Shown: positions 1 to 6,210, counted from the first letter of the stretch. The stretch is 9,740 nt of DNA from Desulfuromusa sp. (GCA_029933365.1 JAOZOH010000107.1:1-9740), one strand, 5' to 3'. Numbers and translations are program-made. Notes: a model not told the origin generated them from the sequence alone.

Positions 1-55
1 GAACCAGTGACCCTTCGCGTGTGAGGCGAATGCTCTCCCGCTGAGCTAACCGCCC
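1..55 (-). tRNA. tRNA-Val (anticodon CAC), 3' part cut off by window edge
   Basis: The reverse complement begins GGGCGGT (acceptor strand), then TA, a D arm with GCTC/GAGC, an anticodon stem TTCGC/GCGAA closing the loop CTCACAC, a variable region GGGTC and the start of the T arm (ACTGG, TTC). The anticodon at loop positions 3-5 is CAC, reading the valine codon GUG. Only 55 of about 75 bases are inside the window; the rest of the T arm, the 3' acceptor strand and CCA lie beyond base 1. The gene sits 12 bases downstream of a consensus-like promoter, so it is probably the start of its own transcription unit. Confidence 0.93.
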
Positions 56-67
56 AAATGTAGATTT

Positions 68-96
68 TTTATAACAATATCGAACCTAAGTGTCAA
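68..96 (-). promoter_or_regulatory. Sigma-70 promoter of tRNA-Val
   Basis: On the minus strand a perfect -35 hexamer TTGACA (91-96) is separated by 17 bases from a TATAAA -10 hexamer (68-73). The -10 ends 12 bases before the first tRNA base, so the 5' leader would be only a few bases long, as is usual for tRNA genes. Seen directly in the sequence; promoter activity is inferred. Confidence 0.8.
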
Positions 97-135
97 TCAG
101 AGTGTTCAGCAACAACAGCAAAACCCATGACAGAT

Positions 136-155
136 AAAAAGCTATCAACAAGCTC
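136..155 (-). terminator. Possible weak terminator after the crotonase gene
   Basis: Minus-strand AGCT, a 7-base spacer and AGCT form a 4-5 bp stem followed by a run of five T. The stem is short and not GC-rich, so efficiency would be low. It lies 6 bases beyond the stop codon of the upstream gene and ahead of the tRNA-Val promoter, which is where a terminator is expected. Confidence 0.25.
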
Positions 156-160
156 ATAAT

Positions 161-907
161 TTACTTCTTTTTGAAAAAACCAGAGATGGTCTCACGTACT
201 TCTGGGGCTGCCATCCGCTCGTTAAACAGGTCAAGCTCCCGCGACAAAGCAGTATTTACGGCATCATCCATTCCACATTTAAGTAGCGCTTTGGCTGCCC
301 GGATTGCATCTGAATTCTTGCATGCCAGCTTGCCCGCAACATCCAGAGCACGGTCCATCAGGTCACAGGCGGGAACGATTTCATTCACCAGTCCGATTCG
401 TTCTGCTAACTCGGACCCAAATGGCTCACCAAGTAAAATAATTTCTGCAGCTTTCTGATAACCGATCAGATGCGGCAAAATGTAGCTGGTTCCCCCTTCT
501 GGAGAAAGCCCCAAGTTAACAAATGGCAGTGAAAAACGGGTTTTGGGTCCAGCATAAACAAAATCACAGTGAAACAGCATTATGGTGCCAATCCCCAAAC
601 AAAGCCCATCTACGGCAGCAATGACAGGTTTTCGAACATGCCGCAAGGCATCAATATAAATGTTGTGCGGATAGATTCTGTTTGGTGATGGTCCATTGCG
701 AAATCCGGCCAGATCGTTGCCACTGGTAAAGCAATCCTCCAACCCATGCAGAATGATAGCACTGATACTATCATCGGTATCTGCATTCCTCATACCTTCG
801 GCAATTTTAGTATACATTTCAGCAGTGAGTGCATTCTTCTTCTCTGGCCGATGGAGCTGAATACATAACGCAGATTCGACTTTTGAAGTAATGATATGTT
901 CGGTCAT
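161..907 (-). CDS. Crotonase-fold enoyl-CoA hydratase/isomerase family protein, isomerase-like
   Basis: A 248-residue protein of normal length for a single-domain crotonase, acting on acyl-CoA thioesters in the cytoplasm. The two oxyanion-hole segments are visible: FTSGNDL at residues 60-66 and GLCLGIGT at 101-108. By hand alignment with the mammalian hydratase, the two catalytic glutamates (E144 of the GGGCEL helix and E164 of the QPE motif) fall at Ile109 and Phe129. The protein instead has NLGLSPEGGT (131-140) with Glu137, like the catalytic glutamate of the Eci1/PECI group of delta3,delta2-enoyl-CoA isomerases. I therefore favour isomerisation of unsaturated fatty acyl-CoAs over hydration, but the substrate is not determined. 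The ATG start has no clear Shine-Dalgarno. It stands alone between a palindromic element upstream and tRNA-Val downstream. Confidence 0.85.
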   Translation of the reverse strand: MTEHIITSKVESALCIQLHRPEKKNALTAEMYTKIAEGMRNADTDDSISAIILHGLEDCFTSGNDLAGFRNGPSPNRIYPHNIYIDALRHVRKPVIAAVDGLCLGIGTIMLFHCDFVYAGPKTRFSLPFVNLGLSPEGGTSYILPHLIGYQKAAEIILLGEPFGSELAERIGLVNEIVPACDLMDRALDVAGKLACKNSDAIRAAKALLKCGMDDAVNTALSRELDLFNERMAAPEVRETISGFFKKK

Positions 908-979
908 AATTACATCGCTTTCACTTCATTTAGTTAAGCTTAAATTGAGTTGAATATTCTAGCGGATATAGACGCTACC

Positions 980-1148
980 CTAGCAGTCTGTCGGACTATC
1001 AATAGACTGGCTGCAAATTCGTCTGTTTGACCCAGATTTCAGCTCCTTTTCGACCAATAGCTACAGCTATTACTCATCAAATGAGCCAAAATCTGATCTC
1101 AAACGACCAAATTTTCGCTTCAGCCCAGATAGTCTGACAGGCTGCTAG
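980..1148. repeat. 169-bp near-palindromic MITE-like element
   Basis: The outer 21 bases (980-1000 and 1128-1148) are inverted repeats with two mismatches, reading CTAGCAG...GACTATC at one end and its complement at the other. Similarity between the arms continues inward with small gaps: matching GTTTGA, CAGATTT and GGCTC/AGCTC-like blocks. The centre is a 16-base palindrome, AATAGCT-AC-AGCTATT, at 1056-1071, whose midpoint coincides with the midpoint of the whole element. A TA (or CTAG) stands symmetrically at both edges, compatible with the TA target duplication of Tc1/mariner/IS630-type elements. There is no coding capacity. Either strand transcribed through it would fold into one long imperfect hairpin. 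It lies between the tRNA-Arg unit terminator and the crotonase gene. Confidence 0.85.
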
Positions 1149-1221
1149 CAAGAGGTGCAATACTCTTCAGATATCAAACACAAATAATAACAGTCAAAAG
1201 AATGCCGCAGAAACTTCGCAG

Positions 1222-1259
1222 AAAAAAATTGGGTAAACATGAGCATGCCAACCCAATTT
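1222..1259 (-). terminator. Intrinsic terminator of the tRNA-Arg/repeat transcription unit
   Basis: On the minus strand AAATTGGGT (1251-1259) pairs perfectly with ACCCAATTT (1226-1234). The stem is 9 bp with a 16-base loop and runs straight into a seven-T tract (1222-1228). It starts 5 bases beyond the second copy of the tRNA 3' end. This placement implies that the tRNA-Arg transcript includes the repeat unit and ends here. Confidence 0.85.
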
Positions 1260-1264
1260 CTTAT

Positions 1265-1285
1265 TGGCGACCCCGGGAGGATTCG
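1265..1285 (-). repeat. Second copy of the last 21 bases of tRNA-Arg
   Basis: These 21 bases are identical to 1422-1442, the 3' end of tRNA-Arg from the T loop through the acceptor strand to CCA. Identity stops abruptly on both sides. The spacing between copies is 157 bp. There is no D arm, anticodon arm or 5' acceptor strand attached, so this is not a second tRNA gene. It lies just before the terminator in the direction of transcription. Confidence 0.9.
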
Positions 1286-1421
1286 CCCACTACAGCTTGA
1301 ACTTCCTGTCCAAGCTTGCGTTGGCTCCCCTGCACTCGCTGCCGCGACCATCCATGGTCGCTTTTCTGACATTAAGTCAGCGCTCACTCCGCTTCGAATC
1401 CCAGCATCAAAAACCATCAAC
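1265..1421 (-). ncRNA. rtT-like tRNA-linked repeat unit downstream of tRNA-Arg
   Basis: The 157-bp segment begins immediately after the tRNA CCA and ends with the duplicated tRNA 3' end. It contains two perfect small hairpins: CTGAC/GTCAG with a five-base loop (1366-1380) and GCGACCAT/ATGGTCGC with a two-base spacer (1344-1361). The plan of a tRNA, a spacer of this size and a short repeat of the tRNA 3' end inside one transcript matches what is known of the rtT repeats after E. coli tyrT, where 178-bp units each carry about 19 bp of the tRNA 3' end. Homology to rtT is not shown here, only the same layout. Open frames crossing it (for example 1420-1145) begin at a TTG next to the CCA and run through the terminator, so I do not call a protein. 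An integration footprint is the main alternative. Confidence 0.55.
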
Positions 1422-1498
1422 TGGCGACCCCGGGAGGATTCGAACCTCCGACAATCACCTTAGGAGGGTGCCGCTCTATCCAGCTGAGCTACGGGGCC
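1422..1498 (-). tRNA. tRNA-Arg (anticodon CCT), CCA encoded
   Basis: The 77-base gene has acceptor strands GGCCCCG/CGGGGTC (one G-T pair), D stem GCTC/GAGC, anticodon loop CTCCTAA with anticodon CCT, variable region TTGTC, T stem GGAGG/CCTCC with loop TTCGAAT, discriminator G and a genomically encoded CCA. It reads the rare arginine codon AGG. The outermost base pair of the anticodon stem (27-43) is a G-A mismatch; the other four pairs are Watson-Crick. It has its own promoter 10 bases upstream and shares its transcript with the repeat unit that follows. Confidence 0.96.
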
Positions 1499-1508
1499 GT
1501 GGAAACGC

Positions 1509-1538
1509 TTTATAACTTATCGGGACTGTGCTTGACAA
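1509..1538 (-). promoter_or_regulatory. Sigma-70 promoter of tRNA-Arg
   Basis: Minus-strand TTGTCA (1533-1538, five of six matches to TTGACA), an 18-base spacer and TATAAA (1509-1514, five of six). The -10 is followed by GCG, a GC-rich discriminator of the kind associated with stringent control of stable RNA promoters (inference). Ten bases separate the -10 from the first tRNA base. The promoter lies in the 70-base gap after apt, in which I see no terminator, so read-through from apt is also possible. Confidence 0.7.
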
Positions 1539-1568
1539 GTTCTTATCTGGTTTGCCTGGACAATCGAA

Positions 1569-2084
1569 TCAGAATTTCAACAGGCTATAAACCTTACCTT
1601 CTGGAAGCTTACTTCGACCGTTCAGAAATTCCAACTCAGCCATAAATGCACACTCGTGGATCTCTGCCCCGATTTTTTCTACCAGATCAACAACGGCTGC
1701 CATGGTGCCACCGGTTGCCAAAAGATCATCGGCAATGATCACCCGATCACCTTTCTGGAATGCGTCTTCATGAATCTCCAGAGAGTCACTACCATATTCC
1801 AGCTCATAGGTGATGCTGCAGGTTTGATAAGGGAGTTTTCCCGGCTTGCGGACTAAAGTAATACCGGTTCCCAATTTATAGGCTAAAGCAGCCCCCAAGA
1901 TAAACCCACGTGCTTCTATTCCAACGATCTGGTCAATCTTTTCACCAATGTAACGATGAGCCAGTAAATCAACCATACGATGAAAACTTTTGGCATCCGA
2001 AAGTAGGGTTGTAATATCTTTAAAGACAATGCCCTTTTTAGGAAAATCGGGAATGTCACGGATAATCTGTTTTAACTCTTCCAT
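1569..2084 (-). CDS. apt: Adenine phosphoribosyltransferase
   Basis: Transfers the phosphoribosyl group of PRPP to adenine to give AMP and pyrophosphate, the cytoplasmic adenine-salvage reaction. From the ATG at 2084 the protein has 171 residues, the usual size for the family. The type I phosphoribosyltransferase PRPP-binding loop is intact at residues 116-127 ([12 protein letters not shown] followed by T). The N-terminal pattern [19 protein letters not shown] (10-28) and the central GIEARGF segment (55-61) are typical of Apt. A TTG four codons upstream (2096) would extend the frame, but a Shine-Dalgarno TGGAG six bases before the ATG decides for 2084. It follows rpoS by 20 bases and is probably co-transcribed with it. 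Confidence 0.96.
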   Translation of the reverse strand: MEELKQIIRDIPDFPKKGIVFKDITTLLSDAKSFHRMVDLLAHRYIGEKIDQIVGIEARGFILGAALAYKLGTGITLVRKPGKLPYQTCSITYELEYGSDSLEIHEDAFQKGDRVIIADDLLATGGTMAAVVDLVEKIGAEIHECAFMAELEFLNGRSKLPEGKVYSLLKF

Positions 2085-2090
2085 TGCAAA

Positions 2091-2095
2091 CTCCA
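2091..2095 (-). promoter_or_regulatory. Ribosome binding site fixing the apt start at 2084
   Basis: Minus-strand TGGAG lies six bases before the ATG at 2084. The upstream TTG alternative at 2096 overlaps the edge of this site and cannot use it, so the shorter protein is preferred. Confidence 0.7.
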
Positions 2096-2104
2096 AAGTA
2101 GAAG

Positions 2105-3067
2105 TTAATAACCCTCTTCATCGGTCAGGGAATTTTCCATTGCTTTTTTTAATTTAGCCAAACTTTTAGCTTCAATTTGTCGGATTCTTTCACGAGTAAC
2201 CCCAAATTTTTGACCAATGGTATCCAAAGTTTGTGGATCACGGTCTTCAAGTCCAAAGCGTAATGCCAAGATTTCGCGCTCTGTTTCACTGAGATCATCC
2301 ATCCATTCCAGGACGTGAGCAAAGCGATCCAGATCTTCAATTTTAGCTCCTGGATCATCAAGTTTTGTATCTTCAATGGTATCAATCAAACTGTAATCTT
2401 CACCTTCACCCATTGGATGCTCTATTGAGTAGGTTTTATTCACCAGAATCATCATCCGCCGGACATGACTGGCGTCAGTGCCCATCGCCTCAGCAATTTC
2501 ATCCACCTCAGGATCACGTTTTAGACGTTGCACTAACTCCCTGCTGATTTTAATCAGCTTGTTAATATCATCAGCGACATGAACCGGAAGGCGGATGGTA
2601 CGACTTTGATTGACGATGGAACGTTCTATGGACTGCCGGATCCACCAGGTTGCATAAGTAGAGAAACGGCATCCCTTGCTAACTTTAAACTTTTCAACGG
2701 CCTTAATCAGCCCCATATTCCCCTCTTCAATCAGATCCAGGAAGGGTAAACCACGATTCATATAACGCTTAGCAATTTTAACCACCAGCCGCAGATTTGA
2801 TTCAATCATACGTTCCCTGGCAGCATTATCCCCCAGAGCAATTAACCCTGCTAGTTCACGCTCGTCCTCTGCCGTCAGCAATTGGCTTTTTTGGATTTCC
2901 TTCAAATATAACTTTATTGCATCTGCGGTTGCCTGTTCTTCACCAACAACATAGGTCTTTTCGTCGTTTGGTTGTTTTTGGTTTCCATCCACAAGCCGGG
3001 TCTCCGAGCAATCCTTCGGCTCAGTTCCGCTCTCAGGGTTGGCCCCTTTTGCGCTAAAATTACTCAT
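2105..3067 (-). CDS. rpoS: RNA polymerase sigma factor RpoS (sigma-38)
   Basis: General stress and stationary-phase sigma factor that binds core RNA polymerase. From the ATG at 3067 it has 320 residues (E. coli RpoS 330). Region 1.2 spans about 46-78. Region 2 includes the core-binding DLIEEGN (111-117) and the -10 recognition segment [12 protein letters not shown] (134-145). Region 3 follows [14 protein letters not shown] (157-170). Region 4 carries the -35 helix-turn-helix [20 protein letters not shown] (281-300). There is no long region 1.1, which separates it from RpoD. The open frame extends to 3121, but those 18 extra codons lack a ribosome site, while a strong one precedes 3067. The immediate upstream neighbour is an nlpD-like gene, the arrangement known from gamma-proteobacteria, where the main rpoS promoter lies inside nlpD; whether that holds here cannot be seen. 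Confidence 0.95.
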   Translation of the reverse strand: MSNFSAKGANPESGTEPKDCSETRLVDGNQKQPNDEKTYVVGEEQATADAIKLYLKEIQKSQLLTAEDERELAGLIALGDNAARERMIESNLRLVVKIAKRYMNRGLPFLDLIEEGNMGLIKAVEKFKVSKGCRFSTYATWWIRQSIERSIVNQSRTIRLPVHVADDINKLIKISRELVQRLKRDPEVDEIAEAMGTDASHVRRMMILVNKTYSIEHPMGEGEDYSLIDTIEDTKLDDPGAKIEDLDRFAHVLEWMDDLSETEREILALRFGLEDRDPQTLDTIGQKFGVTRERIRQIEAKSLAKLKKAMENSLTDEEGY

Positions 3068-3072
3068 CACAA

Positions 3073-3077
3073 CCTCC
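3073..3077 (-). promoter_or_regulatory. Strong ribosome binding site fixing the rpoS start at 3067
   Basis: Minus-strand GGAGG, continuing TT, stands five bases before the ATG at 3067, close to an ideal match to the 16S anti-Shine-Dalgarno. The longer reading frame from 3121 has nothing comparable, so the N-terminus should be set at MSNFSAKG. Confidence 0.85.
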
Positions 3078-3124
3078 GCAACGTTCTCATGACACATCAA
3101 AACATAAAAAAGAGATGCCAAAAA

Positions 3125-3943
3125 TCAAGGCAAGTATAAAATTGGATTCACAGCAAGTTTCCCTTTGCGTACTTCAAAATGGAGCCTTGGTTTCCCACCA
3201 GCTGGTGGGGTTCCAGACAGCGCAATGCGTTCACCTTTACTGACAAAATCCCCTTGCCTGACAAGGTTTTTATGATTGAACCCATAGACAGTAAAGAGAT
3301 CATTTTCATGTTGTAGAATAATTAGAAAAGCGTATCCATTAACCCCGTCGCCGCTATAAATCACTTTACCAGCTTCTGCTGCCGTAACATCACTTCCAGC
3401 GCGTACCGCTATTTCTATCCCTTTACCACCACCCGCTTTTGCCTTTTGACTGAAAGAGCGAACTATTTTTCCACGTAGTGGCCACTGCAACTTTTTAACT
3501 TGAGTTGCCTTGGTTGTGAATGTTTTGGGCTTCGATATAGCAGGCTTAGTTTTTATAGGTTTAGATATTTTGCTGACCGGCCGTTGGGCGGAAGTAGCAA
3601 CATTTTTTTTCTTGATTGGAGCCTTAGGCGGCTTGATGGACCCCTGTGGTTTGACAACCGACACAGATAGTACCCTCTCAGCACCTGGAATAAATAACCT
3701 TGTTCCAATGGGTATTTGTGAAGGATCGGAAATACCATTTACACGCGCCAGGTACTGGTCATTAACATCATAGGTACGACTGATTCGGTACAGAGTTTGC
3801 CCTGGTCTAACGGTATGGTAAATACCTGCTTCACAAGCATTCAAAAAAAGGCTGGAAACACCTAGCAGAAGGAAGAAAGACAGACGTATTTTCAGCACAG
3901 ATTTCATCAATTGCAGCAATACTGTCGAAGAAAACTTAGACAT
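3125..3943 (-). CDS. nlpD: NlpD/EnvC-like LysM-M23 lipoprotein, degenerate peptidase
   Basis: Envelope lipoprotein probably controlling peptidoglycan amidases during cell separation. Starting at the internal ATG at 3907 there is a lipoprotein signal: basic n-region, a leucine/phenylalanine core and the lipobox LNAC, with the cysteine 25 residues in; +2 is Glu, which favours the outer membrane. A LysM domain follows (YHTVRPGQTLYRISRTYDVN to GTRLFIP), then a Lys/Pro-rich linker of about 60 residues and a C-terminal LytM/M23 domain. The zinc ligands look lost: the HxGxD-type site reads GKGIEIA and the final HxH reads RLHFE. That matches the non-catalytic LytM domains of E. coli EnvC and NlpD, known activators of amidases. 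The start is uncertain (TTG 3949, ATG 3943 or ATG 3907); 3907 gives the best signal peptide, but no candidate has a good ribosome site. It sits between pcm and rpoS. Confidence 0.85.
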   Translation of the reverse strand: MSKFSSTVLLQLMKSVLKIRLSFFLLLGVSSLFLNACEAGIYHTVRPGQTLYRISRTYDVNDQYLARVNGISDPSQIPIGTRLFIPGAERVLSVSVVKPQGSIKPPKAPIKKKNVATSAQRPVSKISKPIKTKPAISKPKTFTTKATQVKKLQWPLRGKIVRSFSQKAKAGGGKGIEIAVRAGSDVTAAEAGKVIYSGDGVNGYAFLIILQHENDLFTVYGFNHKNLVRQGDFVSKGERIALSGTPPAGGKPRLHFEVRKGKLAVNPILYLP

Positions 3944-4056
3944 CCTCAATCACCAGAGAAAAGCTTTCGTTAAGAAAAATGTTTAAACAGAAGAATGCCA
4001 CCTATCAGAGTAATGAGCAATAAAATATATTTACACCATTAGCTGACAGAATTAGC

Positions 4057-4698
4057 CTACCAACCTTGTTCACCGATCAGAGGAACAAAGCGACAACCCA
4101 TCAATTGCTCTCGCTCAAAACGGTCTTCATCCTTACGCACAATCCGCATTAAAATCTGTTGTTCCTGATCGCCAATCGGTAAAACCAATTTCCCCCCTAT
4201 CTCCAACTGTTCCAAATACTTTGCCGGCACATCTGGAGATCCGGCAGCGACTAAAATCCCGGCAAAAGGGGCCTGATCTCTCCAGCCAATGGTGCCATCA
4301 CCAACCTTAATATTAATATTACTCATTTGTAATTGATCAAGAATTTTACGAGCGCGTGATGCGAGAATAGCAATCCTTTCGACAGAATAGACCCGTTTGA
4401 CCAACTTGGAGAGAACTGCGGTCTGATAGCCTGAGCCTGTTCCGATCTCAAGAATTCTCTCATCGCCTTTTAATTCAAGAGCTGCCGTCATTGCAGCAAC
4501 CATATAAGGCTGGGAAATTGTCTGTTTTTCGCCAATGGGCAAAGAAGCATCACCATAGGCATGACTCTGCAAGCCTGCCTCTACAAACAGGTGTCGCGGA
4601 ATGGCCAGCATTGCCTCAAGCACCCGTTGATCTGTAATACCTCGAGCCACGATCTGTTGCTCTATCATGCGTCGCCTGGCAACTGAATAATCCATCAT
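4057..4698 (-). CDS. pcm: Protein-L-isoaspartate O-methyltransferase
   Basis: Repairs age-damaged proteins by S-adenosylmethionine-dependent methylation of L-isoaspartyl residues. The 213-residue length matches the family (E. coli 208). The family-specific N-terminal block PRHLFVEAGLQSHAYGD (34-50) with the following QTISQPYMVA is intact, and SAM motif I is ILEIGTGSG at 82-90, followed by VYSVERI and the post-motif GDGTIGW. Its ATG overlaps the surE stop in an ATGA arrangement, the usual sign of translational coupling. The upstream frameshift in surE could therefore lower Pcm synthesis, since ribosomes in the zero frame stop about 280 bases earlier. The 107-base gap before the nlpD-like gene shows no clear terminator or promoter. 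Confidence 0.95.
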   Translation of the reverse strand: MMDYSVARRRMIEQQIVARGITDQRVLEAMLAIPRHLFVEAGLQSHAYGDASLPIGEKQTISQPYMVAAMTAALELKGDERILEIGTGSGYQTAVLSKLVKRVYSVERIAILASRARKILDQLQMSNINIKVGDGTIGWRDQAPFAGILVAAGSPDVPAKYLEQLEIGGKLVLPIGDQEQQILMRIVRKDEDRFEREQLMGCRFVPLIGEQGW

Positions 4699-5452
4699 TT
4701 TTCATCCATCATATTACTAAGCGACCAACGGTCCATTTCGGCATAAGTTTTCTCATTGGTCATATTTGTATTCAGTGGGGTCACTGAGATAAATCCCTGC
4801 TGCAAAGCGTTACAATCACTACCGGGAACATCCTCAAATCCGACATCCGAGCCACCTAACCAATAATATTTACGTCCACGCGGGTCTTGATTAGAAATAA
4901 CCGAATCTTCATATCGCCGTCGACCTTGTCGGGTCAATTGCACTCCAACACATGCACCTGAGGGGATATTAACATTCAAAAAAGTCTCTTCGGGCAACCC
5001 ATTAATACTGATTTTTTAGCGAGAACTTTGGAAAAATCTGCCGCCAAACCAAGGTCTTTATCATTAAAATGTTTAGTATCAAGAGAAACAGCAAAGGCTG
5101 GAAGTCCCATTAAGGTTGCTTCTAAAGCAGCACAAACAGTACCAGAATAGGTGATATCATCGCCAACATTACTGCCACGATTAATGCCAGAGACAACCAG
5201 GTCCGGTCGTTGTTCCAACAACCCATGAACCCCAAGGTTGATACAATCGGTTGGAGTGCCATCGACGGCAAAAACCTGTGGCTTAATTTCCTCAGCACGC
5301 AAGGGATGATCCAGAGTCAACGCATGACCAACAGCGCTACGATTACGGTCAGGAGCAACAACTACAACCTGGCCTAAATCACTCAATGCCATAGAGAGAA
5401 AACGTAACCCAGCTGAATGAACACCATCATCATTGGTGACTAAAATTAACAC
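4695..5452 (-). pseudogene. surE: 5'/3'-nucleotidase SurE, split by a one-base frameshift
   Basis: SurE is a divalent-metal-dependent survival-protein phosphatase that dephosphorylates nucleoside monophosphates in the cytoplasm. The N-terminal frame starts at GTG 5452 and contains the metal and active-site segments LVTNDDG (residues 4-10), RNRSAVGHALT and SGINRGSNVGDD, but stops after 158 residues at 4976. The C-terminal frame (PEETFLNVNIPSG onward) continues to 4695 in the -1 frame. The switch lies at a run of six T (5012-5017, six A in the mRNA). One more base there gives AKKISINGLPEETFLNVNIP and a 252-residue protein, almost the E. coli length of 253. The C-terminal part has no credible start of its own. 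Possible causes are a real mutation, a homopolymer sequencing error or, less likely, frameshifting or slippage. It lies 9 bases after merR and overlaps pcm. Confidence 0.9.
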
Positions 5453-5461
5453 AGCTTCGTA

Positions 5462-5815
5462 TTATTCAGAGTGAGTGTTGTTTAAATAGTTGCGGAGTTG
5501 CATAAGGTCGGCCTTGACAGCAGCTAGAGTTTCTTCCGGTGAATGGTTTTCAACCGCAGTGAATCCAAGCTTTTTGTCAGCCTGCAACTTCTTGCGGGCA
5601 CCAGCAATAGTAAAGCCCTGCCGATAAAGAAGTTCCTTTATCAACAGGGCTGTTTCAACATCTTTGCGTCGATAAAGACGCTGATTGGAACGGCTTTTCA
5701 CCGGGCGAAGAACAGAAAATTCGGTTTCCCAATAGCGCAAGACATGGGTTTTCAATTGCAACAACGCTGCAACTTCACCAATTTTAAAATAGAGCTTTTC
5801 AGGTATCTGAGGCAC
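5462..5815 (-). CDS. Small MerR-family transcriptional regulator
   Basis: A 117-residue DNA-binding protein with an N-terminal winged helix-turn-helix: [22 protein letters not shown] (about residues 9-30), the wing with [11 protein letters not shown] (44-54), and a helix pair containing [14 protein letters not shown]. The C-terminal tail is a short helical segment likely used for dimerisation. The protein has no cysteine at all, so it is not a metal- or redox-sensing member of the MerR/CueR/SoxR kind; no effector domain is visible. It starts at GTG 5815, 20 bases after the ihfA stop, and ends 9 bases before surE, so it bridges the pheST-ihfA and surE-rpoS groups. A MerR-type gene after ihfA is a recurring arrangement in proteobacteria. 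Its target is unknown. Confidence 0.88.
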   Translation of the reverse strand: MPQIPEKLYFKIGEVAALLQLKTHVLRYWETEFSVLRPVKSRSNQRLYRRKDVETALLIKELLYRQGFTIAGARKKLQADKKLGFTAVENHSPEETLAAVKADLMQLRNYLNNTHSE

Positions 5816-5835
5816 CAGTTCAGCTCAACACAGAA

Positions 5836-6117
5836 TTAAGGAGTTTCGTTGATTGCAGCTTTGAGAACCTGACTCGGCTTAAATGTCAGAATTTTGCGTG
5901 CAGAGATCTCAATTTCACTCCCGGTCTGCGGATTCCGACCACGACGGGACGCTTTTTCTTTGACAACAAAATTACCAAACCCGGCAATCTTAATTTTTTC
6001 CCCATCCTCCAGGGTGGTTTTCATCAAGTCAAAAACCATTTCTACAATTGCAGCTGATTCTTTTTTGGAAAAACCAGTTGTCAGGTAAACACTTTCAATA
6101 AGATCTGCTTTGGTCAT
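5836..6117 (-). CDS. ihfA: Integration host factor subunit alpha
   Basis: DNA-bending, nucleoid-associated protein that works as a heterodimer with IhfB in recombination, replication and sigma-54 promoter activation. The 93 residues show the HU/IHF fold: N-terminal helices, the IKIAGFGNF strand (42-50) and the beta-arm tip GRNPQTG (60-66), whose Pro63 is the intercalating proline. IHF alpha rather than HU is supported by the MTKADLIESVYLTTGFSKKE start and by its place directly after pheT, as in E. coli. A strong Shine-Dalgarno GGGAGGG lies four bases upstream of the ATG. The 93-base gap after pheT holds a candidate promoter, so it may be transcribed independently of pheST. Confidence 0.94.
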   Translation of the reverse strand: MTKADLIESVYLTTGFSKKESAAIVEMVFDLMKTTLEDGEKIKIAGFGNFVVKEKASRRGRNPQTGSEIEISARKILTFKPSQVLKAAINETP

Positions 6118-6175
6118 GATCCCTCCCGCCTCACATACGTTTTTGTGGAGTCACTATCTATCTGATTTTTATGGA

Positions 6176-6204
6176 TTTATACCATACCGATTATAAGTCT
6201 GCAA
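6176..6204 (-). promoter_or_regulatory. Candidate extended -10 promoter for ihfA
   Basis: Minus-strand TGGTATAAA is an extended -10 (TGn plus TATAAA at 6176-6181). A poor -35 match, TTGCAG (6199-6204), sits 17 bases upstream. It lies in the pheT-ihfA gap, leaving a leader of roughly 50 bases. Known biology: E. coli ihfA also has its own promoter downstream of pheT. Confidence 0.45.
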
Positions 6205-6210
6205 GTTCAA

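Noticed and set aside
1149..1221. Promoter candidate TTGACT with a weak -10 on the minus strand between terminator and palindromic element
   Set aside because: The -10 match at any acceptable spacing is poor (about three of six), so it is not listed as a feature, although the crotonase gene must have a promoter somewhere in 908-1221.
1145..1420. 91-codon minus-strand frame starting at a TTG beside the tRNA CCA, considered as a Tpr-like peptide of the tRNA repeat
   Set aside because: No ribosome site, passes through the tRNA-derived repeat, the intrinsic terminator and into the palindromic element, and its composition looks non-protein. Best explained as a chance frame in structured RNA.
1265..1442. 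attL/attR pair of an integrative element in tRNA-Arg
   Set aside because: The copies are only 157 bp apart with no integrase or cargo, and the second lies inside the same promoter-terminator unit. The rtT-like arrangement explains this better, though a collapsed island remnant cannot be fully excluded.
1239..1515. Two plus-strand frames of 74 and 83 codons crossing tRNA-Arg
   Set aside because: They are antisense to the tRNA and its repeat unit, and their C-terminal residues are simply the translated complement of the tRNA. Spurious.
4695..4997. Independent 100-residue gene downstream of a short surE
   Set aside because: Its only start is a TTG without ribosome site inside the surE sequence, and its content is the missing C-terminus of SurE.
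5012..5017. Programmed -1 frameshift site in surE
   Set aside because: The zero-frame context is T-AAA-AAA rather than the tandem-slip A-AAA-AAG type, and I see no clear downstream stimulatory stem. Kept only as a possibility within the frameshift finding.
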